Shown piece by piece: positions 35,156 to 44,499 of a DNA stretch of 64,000 bases. A program made the position numbers and the translations under genes. The first letter of the stretch is position 1. Each line of letters opens with the position of its first letter. The notes under the pieces are model-generated. The model saw only the letters and a list, made by a program, of their open reading frames with translations. It was not told the origin of the DNA and ran no database searches. The DNA is from Elusimicrobiota bacterium (GTDB lineage Bacteria > Elusimicrobiota > Elusimicrobia > 2-02-FULL-39-32): the NCBI GenBank assembly GCA_021730935.1, contig JAKFYJ010000015.1, positions 55,098-119,097 on the forward strand, in the 5' to 3' direction.

Positions 35156-36739
35156 TACAACTTTCGACCCATTTAGATACGAGTCCAGAACTCCCTCTAT
35201 TGAGGGAAGGGGCCGCAAGTCCATTTGAATCTTTCCAGTTGCGGTATTAAACGTCACCTGCCTTAAAAATAGCTGCATCAGTCTCCGCTGCTCCTGCGGA
35301 TCCAATTCCTTGAATACGGTTCCAAAGCGGGTTAGGTTATTTCGGATGATATCTGCCTCTACCTGCTGGTTCTCCAGATTCTGAATCTCCCGGTCTATTG
35401 CAATAAGTTTATCCTGCAGCTGAGCCTTATTGGTTTCCTTGGACTTAATGCCCCTGACAAGCGGCAGGCAACCTTCACCTTCGCTTCCGTCCGCCACAGC
35501 ACTTACCATTCTTTGAATTTCGGTTTCCAGTTTATTGATTTGTTTTTCTACGCCCTGCCGCTCTTGTCTTTTTAGCGGGAGTTCATTATTAGAATGCAGT
35601 TTAGACCTCTGAACTATGCCTTCGATCGCATCCTTTTTTTCTGCTAGGTGCGACATCCGATCCAGTACCGTTGCTTCAATTGCTTCCGCGTTTACCGACC
35701 GCGATAGACAGGCGGTTTTATCCAGTTTCATGATGCGGAGGCATTTATAGTGGAATATCCTTTTTCCATTATAGGTAGGCGACATCATTGATCCGCACTG
35801 AGCGCAGCGGATCAATCCCTTGAGAATAAAATTATGCGGCCTCTTTTTGGCATCACAATTTAGCCTTGAATGACAGTTGGCAGCCAATACGGCTCCAACT
35901 TTGTTGAATAGTTCTTCGCTTAAAATAGCTTGGTGAGCGCCGGGGTATAACTGCCCTTTGTAACGAATCTTCCCAATATACAGAGGATTACGAAGCATGT
36001 ATTGAAGGTTTGCTTTATTAAGATCACCTCCTCCCCGCTGTTTTTTACTTTCGTTGGTGATCCATTTTTTCAAAATATATCCGCGTGCTTTTGCTGCTTT
36101 CGCAGTAACGGATAAGGATTGGGCTGCGACATAAGTATGAAAAATTTCTTTCACTGCCTCAGCTTCGGGATCATTTACTGAGAGATGTTTAGTAACAGGG
36201 TTGATATCGTATCCCAAGACTGGCCACCCTCCGGCCCGCCTACCTTTACGAACGATTCCTGCCATCTTATCTCTGGTTCTTTCGCCGATGATCTCGCGTT
36301 CAAACTGCGCGAAATCCATGAGAATTGAACGCATTAATCTACCGACAGAAGATGTCGTATCAATCGGCTGGGTAACCGAAACGAAGTGGACGCCATAGCG
36401 GTCGAAAGTTTCTAAAACCTGCAGGAAATCTTTGGTGTTACGGCTCAGGCGGTCATATTTGTAGCAGACAACAACATTGAACTTATTTTGTTTAACATCA
36501 GATAGAAGTTTTTTGAGACCGGGCCTGTCCATATTGCCGCCAGAAAATCCCGGATCACTATATACCTCGGGATATACTCTCCAGCCTTCCGGTTCACGGC
36601 TTTTAACAAAAGCCTCGCAATATTCCCGCTGGGAATCCAGAGAGGTGAATTCAGAATTCAGATTCTCATCAGTGGATTTACGAGTGTAAATTGCACAATA
36701 AATTTGCTTAGAATTATTATTGCTCGACGGTTGAGACAT
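35123..36739 (-). CDS. Large serine recombinase (phage integrase type)
   Basis: Site-specific integrase using a catalytic serine. The N-terminal resolvase domain has CAIYTRKSTDE with the nucleophile Ser, LDSQREYCEAFV, and CYKYDRLSRN; then come a Recombinase domain (about 175-290), a zinc ribbon (CAQCGSMM ... CLRIMKLDKTAC) and a long coiled coil (about 375-470), the typical large-serine-recombinase layout. ATG 36739 (MSQPSS) is preferred over a GTG three codons upstream because of the GAAGG site. The last eight codons (GCPARTRT) and the stop are encoded by the tRNA-Gln gene, so the C-terminus depends on the integration state. Confidence 0.93.
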   Translation of the reverse strand: MSQPSSNNNSKQIYCAIYTRKSTDENLNSEFTSLDSQREYCEAFVKSREPEGWRVYPEVYSDPGFSGGNMDRPGLKKLLSDVKQNKFNVVVCYKYDRLSRNTKDFLQVLETFDRYGVHFVSVTQPIDTTSSVGRLMRSILMDFAQFEREIIGERTRDKMAGIVRKGRRAGGWPVLGYDINPVTKHLSVNDPEAEAVKEIFHTYVAAQSLSVTAKAAKARGYILKKWITNESKKQRGGGDLNKANLQYMLRNPLYIGKIRYKGQLYPGAHQAILSEELFNKVGAVLAANCHSRLNCDAKKRPHNFILKGLIRCAQCGSMMSPTYNGKRIFHYKCLRIMKLDKTACLSRSVNAEAIEATVLDRMSHLAEKKDAIEGIVQRSKLHSNNELPLKRQERQGVEKQINKLETEIQRMVSAVADGSEGEGCLPLVRGIKSKETNKAQLQDKLIAIDREIQNLENQQVEADIIRNNLTRFGTVFKELDPQEQRRLMQLFLRQVTFNTATGKIQMDLRPLPSIEGVLDSYLNGSKVVKHGCPARTRT

Positions 36740-36778
36740 ACCATTCACTACCTTCTTTACTCCCTGAAGTCAAGTTGC

Positions 36779-37204
36779 TCACGCAGGAGAACATTTATGT
36801 TTTGCTTTTGCTTTTTTAAGAATTCTCCAAACCGACACTTTAGACCAGCGGCCTGCATAACGGCTGTTTTGATCCTCTTGATTAAGTTTGTCTGCAATTT
36901 CGCTCAATGAATTTCCACCGAAAGCCAATTCGGAAATACGAGCAATGCATTGTATTTCAGATTGATTCTTGGTGCGTCTGCCATGATATTTCTTTTGCCC
37001 AAACGGAATGCGCCCAGCGTTTATAAGAGTCAGTGCGGTAAAAAGAGGCATGTCGGGAATCCTCTCTTCGGGAGGTATATTTTTCTCCCGTTCTGCCAAG
37101 CGTACGGAAGCCTTAGCCAGCAGATTCAATATTTCATCCCACCGATCTTCAGGCGTCATATCATCCGGATCAATGCAATGCCGGTATTCTTTTTCAGTGT
37201 CCAT
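36779..37204 (-). CDS. Recombinase-domain-like small DNA-binding protein
   Basis: 141-residue protein of unknown role. Its C-terminal third (SLSEIADKLNQEDQNSRYAG, then RWSKVSVWRILKKA) matches the helix-turn-helix of the serine-recombinase Recombinase domain, where IAxxLN and W-x3-V-x2-IL are the hallmarks, but there is no catalytic domain. Located directly upstream of the integrase on the same strand, it could be an accessory or directionality factor, or a shortened recombinase fragment. Direction of action is not readable. Confidence 0.5.
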   Translation of the reverse strand: MDTEKEYRHCIDPDDMTPEDRWDEILNLLAKASVRLAEREKNIPPEERIPDMPLFTALTLINAGRIPFGQKKYHGRRTKNQSEIQCIARISELAFGGNSLSEIADKLNQEDQNSRYAGRWSKVSVWRILKKAKAKHKCSPA

Positions 37205-37222
37205 GAATAAGGCCTTCTATAC

Positions 37223-38029
37223 TTAAAAGGCCCTATGACATGGTTCTTGGGGACCAAATAGTCCGCCTCCCTTTTGTTTGCCATCCGCTTTCCGGATCTG
37301 AGCTTCAGCTCTTTGGCGACGTTTTTTCGCTGCCTGATAACCAATCCCGTTTTCACGTGCATAGTCTGCGAGAATTTTGCCGTAAATGCGCGTACCAACG
37401 AGGAGAAGATAATCAGCCTCTTGGATTGTGCCGTCACTCAGATGTTTCTGCAGTTTGTCGAGATAAAGCTTTTGGGCAACTGCGATTTCTATAGGCGTTT
37501 CATCGATCACATCGTTTTCAGCGGCCAAATCATCGATAGTTTCATCGTCCATTGAAATTTCCCACTCTGCGCGTTTCCATGATCGACGGTATTCGTCACA
37601 CAGATGATGAACCGTGTCGTTGAATACTTTGGAGGCAAAATGGCGCTGGCGTATTTCCGGATCAATGTTGGAGATGACTTTAAGAAATGTCCAGACGATA
37701 TTTTGCCACCTCTCATCAGGATCGGAATCCCATCTCCGTTTTTGCCAGTGAATAGATTCAAGTGCAGGCCAAAAAATGACCAACAACACCGTCCTCCAAC
37801 GTGAATCCAGATTTCGTCTATGCGCTTTAAAAATGGACGAGAGTATGGAATCCTTTACAGACGCGTTATCGCTTCCTTTATGCATAAAACTGACGACTTC
37901 TCTCCAGCTCGTAAAACTAGGAGATAATGCGTCGCCTTCTTGCATTCTCTTTAAAAGTTCTCCGTAAGCGTCACTATAAACTTCCTCCTCAATCTTTGCA
38001 CGAATCTCCTTCCGAGAAAACCCAACCAT
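37223..38029 (-). CDS. Sigma-70-like regulatory protein (divergent)
   Basis: 268 residues. The middle part resembles sigma region 2 (WQNIVWTFLKVISNID, then VFNDTVHHLCDEYRRSWKR), and the C-terminus has a region-4-like helix-turn-helix (KILADYARENGIGYQAAKKR) followed by a basic helix. An acidic linker (about 170-190) separates the two. ATG 38029 follows GAGGAGG, so the longer reading is rejected. It is preceded by two hairpins and lies upstream of the recombinase genes on the same strand; it may switch the element's gene expression. Confidence in sigma activity is low. Confidence 0.45.
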   Translation of the reverse strand: MVGFSRKEIRAKIEEEVYSDAYGELLKRMQEGDALSPSFTSWREVVSFMHKGSDNASVKDSILSSIFKAHRRNLDSRWRTVLLVIFWPALESIHWQKRRWDSDPDERWQNIVWTFLKVISNIDPEIRQRHFASKVFNDTVHHLCDEYRRSWKRAEWEISMDDETIDDLAAENDVIDETPIEIAVAQKLYLDKLQKHLSDGTIQEADYLLLVGTRIYGKILADYARENGIGYQAAKKRRQRAEAQIRKADGKQKGGGLFGPQEPCHRAF

Positions 38030-38098
38030 GCCGCCTCCTCGAGGCATGCATGGCTAGGGGTGTGTTCTCCGAACAATCAGGATTTCCCTGCCGCGTCG

Positions 38099-38161
38099 CT
38101 ATGCCTCAAGGCATAGGCGCGAAAAAGGAAGTCGCCTGAGCGACTTATAAAGTCGCAGTCG
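38099..38161. promoter_or_regulatory. Two tandem stem-loops upstream of the sigma-like gene
   Basis: CTATGCC-TCAA-GGCATAG (38099-38116) and AAGTCGC-CTGA-GCGACTT (38129-38146), both 7-bp perfect stems with 4-nt loops, followed by a third AAGTCGC copy (38150-38156). They lie in the leader region between divergent genes and may be operators or RNA hairpins. Confidence 0.55.
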
Positions 38162-38213
38162 ATTTGGCCTTGTCAAAAATGAGATATTTTTTTAGAAATG
38201 AAAAAGATGAAGT

Positions 38214-38242
38214 TTGATCACTGTCCCGGTAAGAGATATAGT
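38214..38242 (+). promoter_or_regulatory. Promoter of UDG-like gene, leaderless arrangement
   Basis: -35 TTGATC (38214-38219), 17-bp spacer, -10 TATAGT (38237-38242), then 7 nt to ATG 38250. Confidence 0.5.
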
Positions 38243-38249
38243 GGTACTT

Positions 38250-38864
38250 ATGGAAATGTACGATCAAATATTAAACTGCATGGATTGGCAGAGCATCTGT
38301 AAATGTAAAAATGCAAATGGTAAAGCACCTCTTGCAATGCCTATACCAAAAGAGTGCAAGATTATGATTGTCAGTCAGGCCCCTTCAAGACCAGCATCCG
38401 AGAATCAAATATTGGCCGATTCTCGAAATCGAACGTTTCTTCAATTTCTTAATGTGATGGGGCTAAGAGAGACCAGCTTTAGAAAACATGCCTATTGGAC
38501 CCACTATGGAAAATGCTATCCCGGCGCCCGCAGGGGAGGGGATCAGTGGCCGACCGTTTATTGCGCCGACAAATTTATGAAGTGGGAGTTGGATTTATGC
38601 AAAAAGAGAGGACTTAAACTGGTTTTGGGCATTGCGGAACCGGCAACGAAGTATTTATATAAAAATTTTATTGAAATTGACTGTGCGAAGTCACGTCTTG
38701 TCTATGCTCGGCTTGTTAACCGGATTTACAATAGGGGTGGCCTAAAATGGGTTTTCATAAAACACACTGCTACTACAGCAACTGGTTCGAGGGATGAGAA
38801 CGATTTAAATTTTGTGAAGGATACTTTGCGGTCACTAATCCATGAAGCGGTTGTAACTGCTTGA
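38250..38864 (+). CDS. Uracil-DNA-glycosylase-superfamily-like protein
   Basis: 204 residues with the fold pattern of family 4/5 uracil-DNA glycosylases: IMIVSQAPSRPASENQ at the position of motif GEAPG, then TFLQFLNVMGL, HAYWTHYGKCYPGARRG in place of TNxxKCxP, LVLGIAEPATKYLY, and a late His region (KHTATT). Both catalytic motifs are altered, so DNA repair activity is uncertain and it could be a derived enzyme. The start at 38250 is set by the promoter; an in-frame TTG at 38214 would lie inside the -35. It converges with the PLD gene of the neighbouring operon. Confidence 0.55.
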   Translation: MEMYDQILNCMDWQSICKCKNANGKAPLAMPIPKECKIMIVSQAPSRPASENQILADSRNRTFLQFLNVMGLRETSFRKHAYWTHYGKCYPGARRGGDQWPTVYCADKFMKWELDLCKKRGLKLVLGIAEPATKYLYKNFIEIDCAKSRLVYARLVNRIYNRGGLKWVFIKHTATTATGSRDENDLNFVKDTLRSLIHEAVVTA

Positions 38865-38880
38865 TGGCAGTGATCACAAG

Positions 38881-41577
38881 TTATGAGTTTGCAGATAGTT
38901 CCACAACATATCCTGGCATGATTTTCTTGGATTCGTTTACCTCATAAAGAATTTCAAAATGATTTGCAGTGTCAGAACAAAGCAAACCTATATGACCGTC
39001 GATATGAGGCCACCAAACCCACGCGCCAGTTTTGTGTGTTAGCAAACCGATCTTGGACTCAGCGATATCGGATGCAGATTTATAAATATTTCTTAATCTA
39101 AGATCATCTGTTCGCAACTTGCCTATTTCTTTACACCATTCATCGAAATGTAATGGCGGTTCCGATGTGTCAGGAGCCCTGTGTCCTAATAGCCAATGTG
39201 CAGCTTTGAGGACGTCTTCCTTGGATAGTTTCTCCCGTTCAATACCTAAAAGTTGGCCTGCAAGCCTAAGTCCAACTCGAATTCGCATACGAGTTTTACC
39301 TGTAGTATTATCTTTTATAGCTGGTGTATTGAGATAACCTCTAATGCAGAGACACCATCCGGCGAGTCCGCTATGAAGTTCTCGCAATGCCGCATGGCCA
39401 ACTCTGTTCCAAGGAATCCTGCTTAACACCTTCAATCGATTGGTTGTGAGCACATCTAAAAGTCCGGCCTGTACCTCAGCCCAATCCTCCCAACCTAGAT
39501 AAACGACCTCCTCATCACCAATTTTCTGCACTCGTCCGACCAATCCCGTGAAAAGTCGGGCAGATGTCAGTAATACCTCAACTTCATAAATCGATATGGA
39601 ACGATCACCTTCTAGGCGTGATCTCATCTGTCCAGGCAGACAACGAGCCATCTTCTTAAACTTCCGAGCATATCTCTCCGCAATTTTAGTTTGAGACTCT
39701 GTATCTTTTTTGGCGCTTTTATCGGTCACTTGCTCGGAATGCTCTCCCGAAGTAATTGATCCTTCTTCATCGTCGAAACTTATTTCGCCTTCTGCATTGG
39801 TTGCTTCAGATGCAAGTCTCTCCTCTTCTTCGGCAGAAGAATCTGCGAGGGAGCTAAGATCGTCAGGGATTTGCTCGATGTCAGCATCCTCAGTATTTGT
39901 TTCACTCGCCAAGGGGGCCTTCGTCCCACCTAAAGAAGCGAGGATTGCTCCAAGCACTGCGTCAAATGTTGACCGCGTATTTCCAACGGGCGAGTTCTCC
40001 GATTCATGTTCGCGTTTCAATGGAATTATAAAATCTTCATAGCTTAACTGCCTCGTTTCCGTCTTTTCCAAACCATCTTCATCATCTGCAATCTTGCGGC
40101 CGACCTTTGTCAGCCTCCATTCATCAAAAAGAACAGATCTCAGATCCTCGACCAACTCCTCAATATCATCTAGTCCAGTTCCTGTTCTTGATGCCCTATT
40201 TGCTAGATCCCGAAATTTCCGTTGTTTGGAGATCCTAGTGAACATCTCGGTTACGTGCAATATTGGCACTGGAGCAGAAGCCTTTCCATCGGTTTCAATG
40301 GCAACAGCTACCCAGTCACGTACATTTTCAGGTGACACCTTTACTGAACCAAGTAAGCCGTTGAATTGGACCCGGCCATACTTTTTCGGCACTGTCGAAT
40401 CATCATAGACCAACAAAATAATATTCTTTGCCCTGGTCTCTTGCCGCAGTCGTAAAGTGAGTTCATAGTTAGTTATCTCAGCGGACGATAGTATCTGTGT
40501 ACCAGTCGCATCTTCCTCGTTCTCACGGACGATGATAGACATGGCTGCAAGGTCACTTTTATTTACACGATTGGAATCAACGATGTCTTGGTCAAGTTTT
40601 AGATATGAAAGAATTTGTCCCGGATTGAGACCGGTCTGTAAAATGCTAGTCTCATAATTTTCGCTTTTCATGCCCCGCTCGCTAAGATTATGACTGCCGG
40701 AGAACACAATTTCTCTCTTGCGGCCCTCCAACAGGATGATCTTCGCATGGGCATATCGGTCATTGGGTGCCCGGAGTTTATAAAAATCGACTCCGTTTAA
40801 CTTTTCTGCAGTCGGCCCATGCATACTGGTTTTGTCAGGCTGGATAAGGATTTGGACTTTCTTTGGATCAAAAAGATGCATCAAGCTCTTTAAAGTCCTG
40901 AAATCCTTATCGAAGAATGGAGAAACAATTATGACACGGTCAATTTTTTCGTTTCCGATTTCATTGGCAATGATCTTGATCGCATCATCTTCGGGTCCTA
41001 AAACAAGGCGAAAATCTTTGTTCTTACCGTCCTTACTGGTTCTAACCCACGGGATGGATTCCTCAACCTCATTCAGTTGCTGTCTTACCACCTCGGAAGA
41101 GTTCATTTCTGCAATCCCTCGAATGTACCCCCAGATATTTGCAATCATGGCGGGAATGCCGGGCTCATCAATGCCATTAGGATCGAAACGCGCAATATTA
41201 TGAATTTCCAAATTGGATCGAAGTCCTCCCGGCTCAAGATTACCGCTACCAATCCATAACTGAACTTCCTCTCCAACGAGCAAAGCCACCTTAGGATGGA
41301 ATGCTGTCTGATGTCGTACAGGGGTTAACGAATAGAACTTTCCGCATGGATGCCAACCGGATCGATCCTTTTTCATCTCTGCAAGATGCCGCAATTGACC
41401 GGCTGCATGACGGCCATCAGCAAATACCGCAACGTTCCGGGCTTCCTGACGTAGAAGAGAACGCAGGATGCTGTCTTCAAAGAAGGGCAGGTCAATCCCA
41501 TAGGTCAGGAATATAGCATGCTCAAAAGCGGATTTATCTATCTCTTCCAGCAATGAGCGTGTGGGAATTCCGTTCAT
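38881..41577 (-). CDS. Phospholipase-D-fold nuclease-like protein, last gene of the LexA-led operon
   Basis: 898-residue effector candidate. Residues about 1-330 carry two PLD-type half sites: FHPKVALLV with IGSGNLEPGG, and AHAKIILLE with FSGSHNLSERG. Both keep HxK and GSxN, but the Asp of HKD is replaced (Val, Glu), as in PLD nucleases such as BfiI-type enzymes rather than lipases. Residues about 330-480 are beta-rich, 560-650 are a very acidic, Ser-rich linker and 660-898 a helical C-terminal domain with no recognised motif. ATG shares one base with the previous stop. DNA or RNA cleavage is the likely activity; this is inference. Confidence 0.7.
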   Translation of the reverse strand: MNGIPTRSLLEEIDKSAFEHAIFLTYGIDLPFFEDSILRSLLRQEARNVAVFADGRHAAGQLRHLAEMKKDRSGWHPCGKFYSLTPVRHQTAFHPKVALLVGEEVQLWIGSGNLEPGGLRSNLEIHNIARFDPNGIDEPGIPAMIANIWGYIRGIAEMNSSEVVRQQLNEVEESIPWVRTSKDGKNKDFRLVLGPEDDAIKIIANEIGNEKIDRVIIVSPFFDKDFRTLKSLMHLFDPKKVQILIQPDKTSMHGPTAEKLNGVDFYKLRAPNDRYAHAKIILLEGRKREIVFSGSHNLSERGMKSENYETSILQTGLNPGQILSYLKLDQDIVDSNRVNKSDLAAMSIIVRENEEDATGTQILSSAEITNYELTLRLRQETRAKNIILLVYDDSTVPKKYGRVQFNGLLGSVKVSPENVRDWVAVAIETDGKASAPVPILHVTEMFTRISKQRKFRDLANRASRTGTGLDDIEELVEDLRSVLFDEWRLTKVGRKIADDEDGLEKTETRQLSYEDFIIPLKREHESENSPVGNTRSTFDAVLGAILASLGGTKAPLASETNTEDADIEQIPDDLSSLADSSAEEEERLASEATNAEGEISFDDEEGSITSGEHSEQVTDKSAKKDTESQTKIAERYARKFKKMARCLPGQMRSRLEGDRSISIYEVEVLLTSARLFTGLVGRVQKIGDEEVVYLGWEDWAEVQAGLLDVLTTNRLKVLSRIPWNRVGHAALRELHSGLAGWCLCIRGYLNTPAIKDNTTGKTRMRIRVGLRLAGQLLGIEREKLSKEDVLKAAHWLLGHRAPDTSEPPLHFDEWCKEIGKLRTDDLRLRNIYKSASDIAESKIGLLTHKTGAWVWWPHIDGHIGLLCSDTANHFEILYEVNESKKIMPGYVVELSANS

Positions 41578-43181
41578 CAGCAGGAGTACTCTTTAAGAAT
41601 GTGTCGACCTTCAGCCGAGATTGTAAGATGATCCCGATTCCATCGCAACAAACCGAGATCCGTTAGCATCCGGGTTGCTTGAAGCAGCCGGGGCTGATTG
41701 AGTGCGGGTTCCATTCGATCAACCATGATGAGTCGGCCATCAAAAAAGGCTGCTTTATAGGTATAAACCTTAGTATAGATCAGTTTAGCTCCTGCGATCC
41801 TGAGGTGGGTGCGAAGTGACCAAGCGACGGCATTTGACAGGAACTCTCGACAATTCATCCTCGCTCGCTCATTCGAAAATCTGTACCAGTCCAACAGGGA
41901 AATCCGCCCCGACATAAGTGCCATCTTTCCTCTGCGAAAACCTTCGTAAGGATCACCATCTCTGATTCGACTAGTCACTCGTGCCAGCAGATTCAATGCT
42001 GTCGTCAATGCTTGCGCTCCATCGTTCCAAACCACGGCAACAGCCTTATCTCGCAGATCACGCTCATCGAAGGAGTCGGATTTTGGATTGAGACTCGGCC
42101 ATTTCCATCTTTCAATGGATTCGTCGACCAGATCACCCCACATCTTTTGGTCTATTTTGACTGAGACTTTTTCTGCTACGGCTTCCGCAACCTCATCTAC
42201 TGACAGGAATCCCCTGTCGAATTCCCTCTGACCAACAGTCTCAACAGCAACCGAGAGCAATATCTCCAAGCCAGACGCAAGGTACTCTTGAAGCGAGTAA
42301 GACCTCCAGAGGGCAAAATGCTCTATCAGCGGCTTAGGGATATTGAACTCGGTATTCGCGGAGGTGCGGCCATGCAATGCAGCATCCAAAACCTGCCAAA
42401 GAGGGTTCTCCTCGATGCCACCCGGAGTGTCTTGTGCCAAAGCGAGGATGGCTAGGAGGGAATTGCGTCGACGCTGCCCTTCGCTACCAAATACATTTTT
42501 CTCATCAAACAAGACGTGACGCAGAATCGTTGATTCTCTACCTCGTATCTCCTGAAAAGTGCTGACCTCAACGAGTTTACGAAGCTGTCCGATAGTTGCT
42601 GTCTCTTGCCGTACCATCTTTTCAAGTTCCGTTCCATCAGTCATTTCCTCGAACGCATCTGCGAGCGGGATTCCAAATTCTGGCGTCAGTCCAACGATAT
42701 CTTTGTCTTCACGAATGATACCGAGTGCTTCGGCTGATCCACGATAGTACTGACCGAATCCACCGCCGCTGTGCTTCCAGTAGTGGTTCGCGAGATCCTT
42801 AAGGGGTACATCGGTGCTTGCCTTGAGACCATCTTGCTCTTGTAACCATTTTCGGAAAGTGTCAGCACCGGTTACGGCGAGAAAATCCTCCCCTTTTTCG
42901 TAACCGCGGATTCTCTCTGCCATTCCGACAATGCATTCAAATATCCTAATCTTTTTTCGAAAGGCCTTATAATCAAAGACCTTATTGTCAGCGGTGGCGA
43001 CTTTCTTGGCCCACCACTGAACGAACCAAGCATGCATCGAATAGTATCGGACTCGGTTTGTCACGTTTGTAATTCCAGGAATGAGATAGCCGTACATCCG
43101 AACGGAATTACCTCGGACTCCCAGTTGATCGAGACCAGCTGTCGGTTGTCGGCCTTCAGACCATGTGGTCAATATACTCAT
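41577..43181 (-). CDS. Unknown protein of the LexA-led operon (DUF6361-like N-terminus?)
   Basis: 534 residues, no firm family. The N-terminus GLDQLGVRGNSVRMYGYLIP followed by NRVRYYSMHAWFVQWW resembles the RARYxxFxxW start of DUF6361-type proteins found near PLD and defence genes; this is remembered resemblance, not a search. The middle is alpha-helical with Glu- and Arg-rich stretches, and the C-terminus (RLLQATRMLTDLGLLRWN, then LTISAEGRHIL) looks like a winged helix. No catalytic motif is visible. It is placed 31 bp after its upstream gene and is coupled to the PLD gene by a one-base overlap. Confidence 0.55.
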   Translation of the reverse strand: MSILTTWSEGRQPTAGLDQLGVRGNSVRMYGYLIPGITNVTNRVRYYSMHAWFVQWWAKKVATADNKVFDYKAFRKKIRIFECIVGMAERIRGYEKGEDFLAVTGADTFRKWLQEQDGLKASTDVPLKDLANHYWKHSGGGFGQYYRGSAEALGIIREDKDIVGLTPEFGIPLADAFEEMTDGTELEKMVRQETATIGQLRKLVEVSTFQEIRGRESTILRHVLFDEKNVFGSEGQRRRNSLLAILALAQDTPGGIEENPLWQVLDAALHGRTSANTEFNIPKPLIEHFALWRSYSLQEYLASGLEILLSVAVETVGQREFDRGFLSVDEVAEAVAEKVSVKIDQKMWGDLVDESIERWKWPSLNPKSDSFDERDLRDKAVAVVWNDGAQALTTALNLLARVTSRIRDGDPYEGFRRGKMALMSGRISLLDWYRFSNERARMNCREFLSNAVAWSLRTHLRIAGAKLIYTKVYTYKAAFFDGRLIMVDRMEPALNQPRLLQATRMLTDLGLLRWNRDHLTISAEGRHILKEYSC

Positions 43182-43212
43182 GGTTTCTTACTCAAAAACT
43201 GAAACAATTTGA

Positions 43213-44499
43213 CTACGCTCTTATTGTCCACTTGAAATCTTCTTCAGGGCGGTAGACAAGAAATTCTCCACGTTTAATTGAGGCATCAAGATGTTTCCAT
43301 AAAGCTGGATGTATATTCTTAACCGCTTTAAGCGTAAGATTTATATTTTTAGAAACAGCCTGCCGGGCCTTTTTAGTTGGACCTTCAGTTCGGACTTTTC
43401 CACGGTAACCTACGGTACGCCCGATTTCTTTGGTCAGCGTGTTCAATTCTTGTTTCAGTTCAGCGGCTTTTTCGTTGTTGCACAGATCTTCCGCCTCCTC
43501 AATTTGATCTTGAAGCGTTTTGATACAGTTCTTGTAATTGTTTAAGGCTTCCGAGTCGATGACTGAGTTCACAGAAATTGATTTACTCTTTTTTGATTTA
43601 CTTGCACTGACTTTCGGAACATTGTCATCATCTAAGTGCTGCCCGTCCACCATTGCATCGAGAGATATGGCTGATATAGATCCGTGGAGCTCTCCACAGT
43701 AGATTTCCTTGTTCGGAGCGGCGAGCAAGGTCGCGATATAATGAACTCCCTTGCTGTTCGGAATACTCTTCTCCTCTCCACGAAATATCACGCTCCAAGT
43801 CGCCCCATCGTTACGAAGAAGAAAGAGTTCTTTTAAAGGTGGGCCCACCTCCTCAAGAAATTCGCCAAGAATGTCCGCAAGGCTTTGCTTAATCGTAAGA
43901 TTTCCGTTCCACGTCAAGATTTCGTTTAGGGCAATAAACCTAGCTTTTCGTCTTCGCAGCAAATCGTCGTATTCGTGCTTCCAATTTACGCTAGTTGGCG
44001 CCATCAACAAGAACGGCTGCTCATTACGGGCGATTAATCCTTCGACGACCCGCTTAAAATCATCAGGCTCGAACTGAATGGTTAAAAAGAGAGGAAGATG
44101 GGCTCCGGGACGAGGAGAGTACACTCCGATCCGCCACGTGAGGTGAAGTCTATCGATGGGTTCGTTGTCTGCTTTAGCGCCAAGGGTTTCGGCGATGGCC
44201 GAACCGATCCGCTCGCGGTCGAGTTCGTACAAGAGGAGATTGACCCTCTCTATTTTGAAGGTCTTACAGTTCCTCGGACGGCACCTGCAGACCCCGACAA
44301 TGTCATCCTTGGAATGCACAACAACGTCGTGGGCGCACCCACAACCTTGCTTTTTGGGACAAGGGTAGACAGAGGCTGATTTCCCGGTGGGTCTGAGAAA
44401 TCTCTCTATGGACTTGAACCCATCAGCCGAGCGTTTCTGCCATTCGGCGTAAGTAGCCGTCAATCCGGGGATCGATTCAAACGCCGACCACGCTGGCAT
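43213..44499 (-). CDS. Cys-rich protein with signalling-type C-terminal domain, LexA-led operon
   Basis: 428 residues. Near the N-terminus six Cys (47, 53, 55, 71, 73, 78) form a probable zinc-binding module (CPKKQGCGCAH, CRCRPRNC). The C-terminal half (about 225-428) matches a module common at the end of large AAA/cyclase-type bacterial regulators: WSVIFRGEEKSIPNSKGVHY, a coiled coil (about 318-365), then a region with AVSKNINLTLKAVKNIHPAL and HLDASIKRGEF. This suggests ligand- or nucleic-acid-linked signalling. The start overlaps the previous gene by 23 bp. Function unknown. Confidence 0.5.
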   Translation of the reverse strand: MPAWSAFESIPGLTATYAEWQKRSADGFKSIERFLRPTGKSASVYPCPKKQGCGCAHDVVVHSKDDIVGVCRCRPRNCKTFKIERVNLLLYELDRERIGSAIAETLGAKADNEPIDRLHLTWRIGVYSPRPGAHLPLFLTIQFEPDDFKRVVEGLIARNEQPFLLMAPTSVNWKHEYDDLLRRRKARFIALNEILTWNGNLTIKQSLADILGEFLEEVGPPLKELFLLRNDGATWSVIFRGEEKSIPNSKGVHYIATLLAAPNKEIYCGELHGSISAISLDAMVDGQHLDDDNVPKVSASKSKKSKSISVNSVIDSEALNNYKNCIKTLQDQIEEAEDLCNNEKAAELKQELNTLTKEIGRTVGYRGKVRTEGPTKKARQAVSKNINLTLKAVKNIHPALWKHLDASIKRGEFLVYRPEEDFKWTIRA

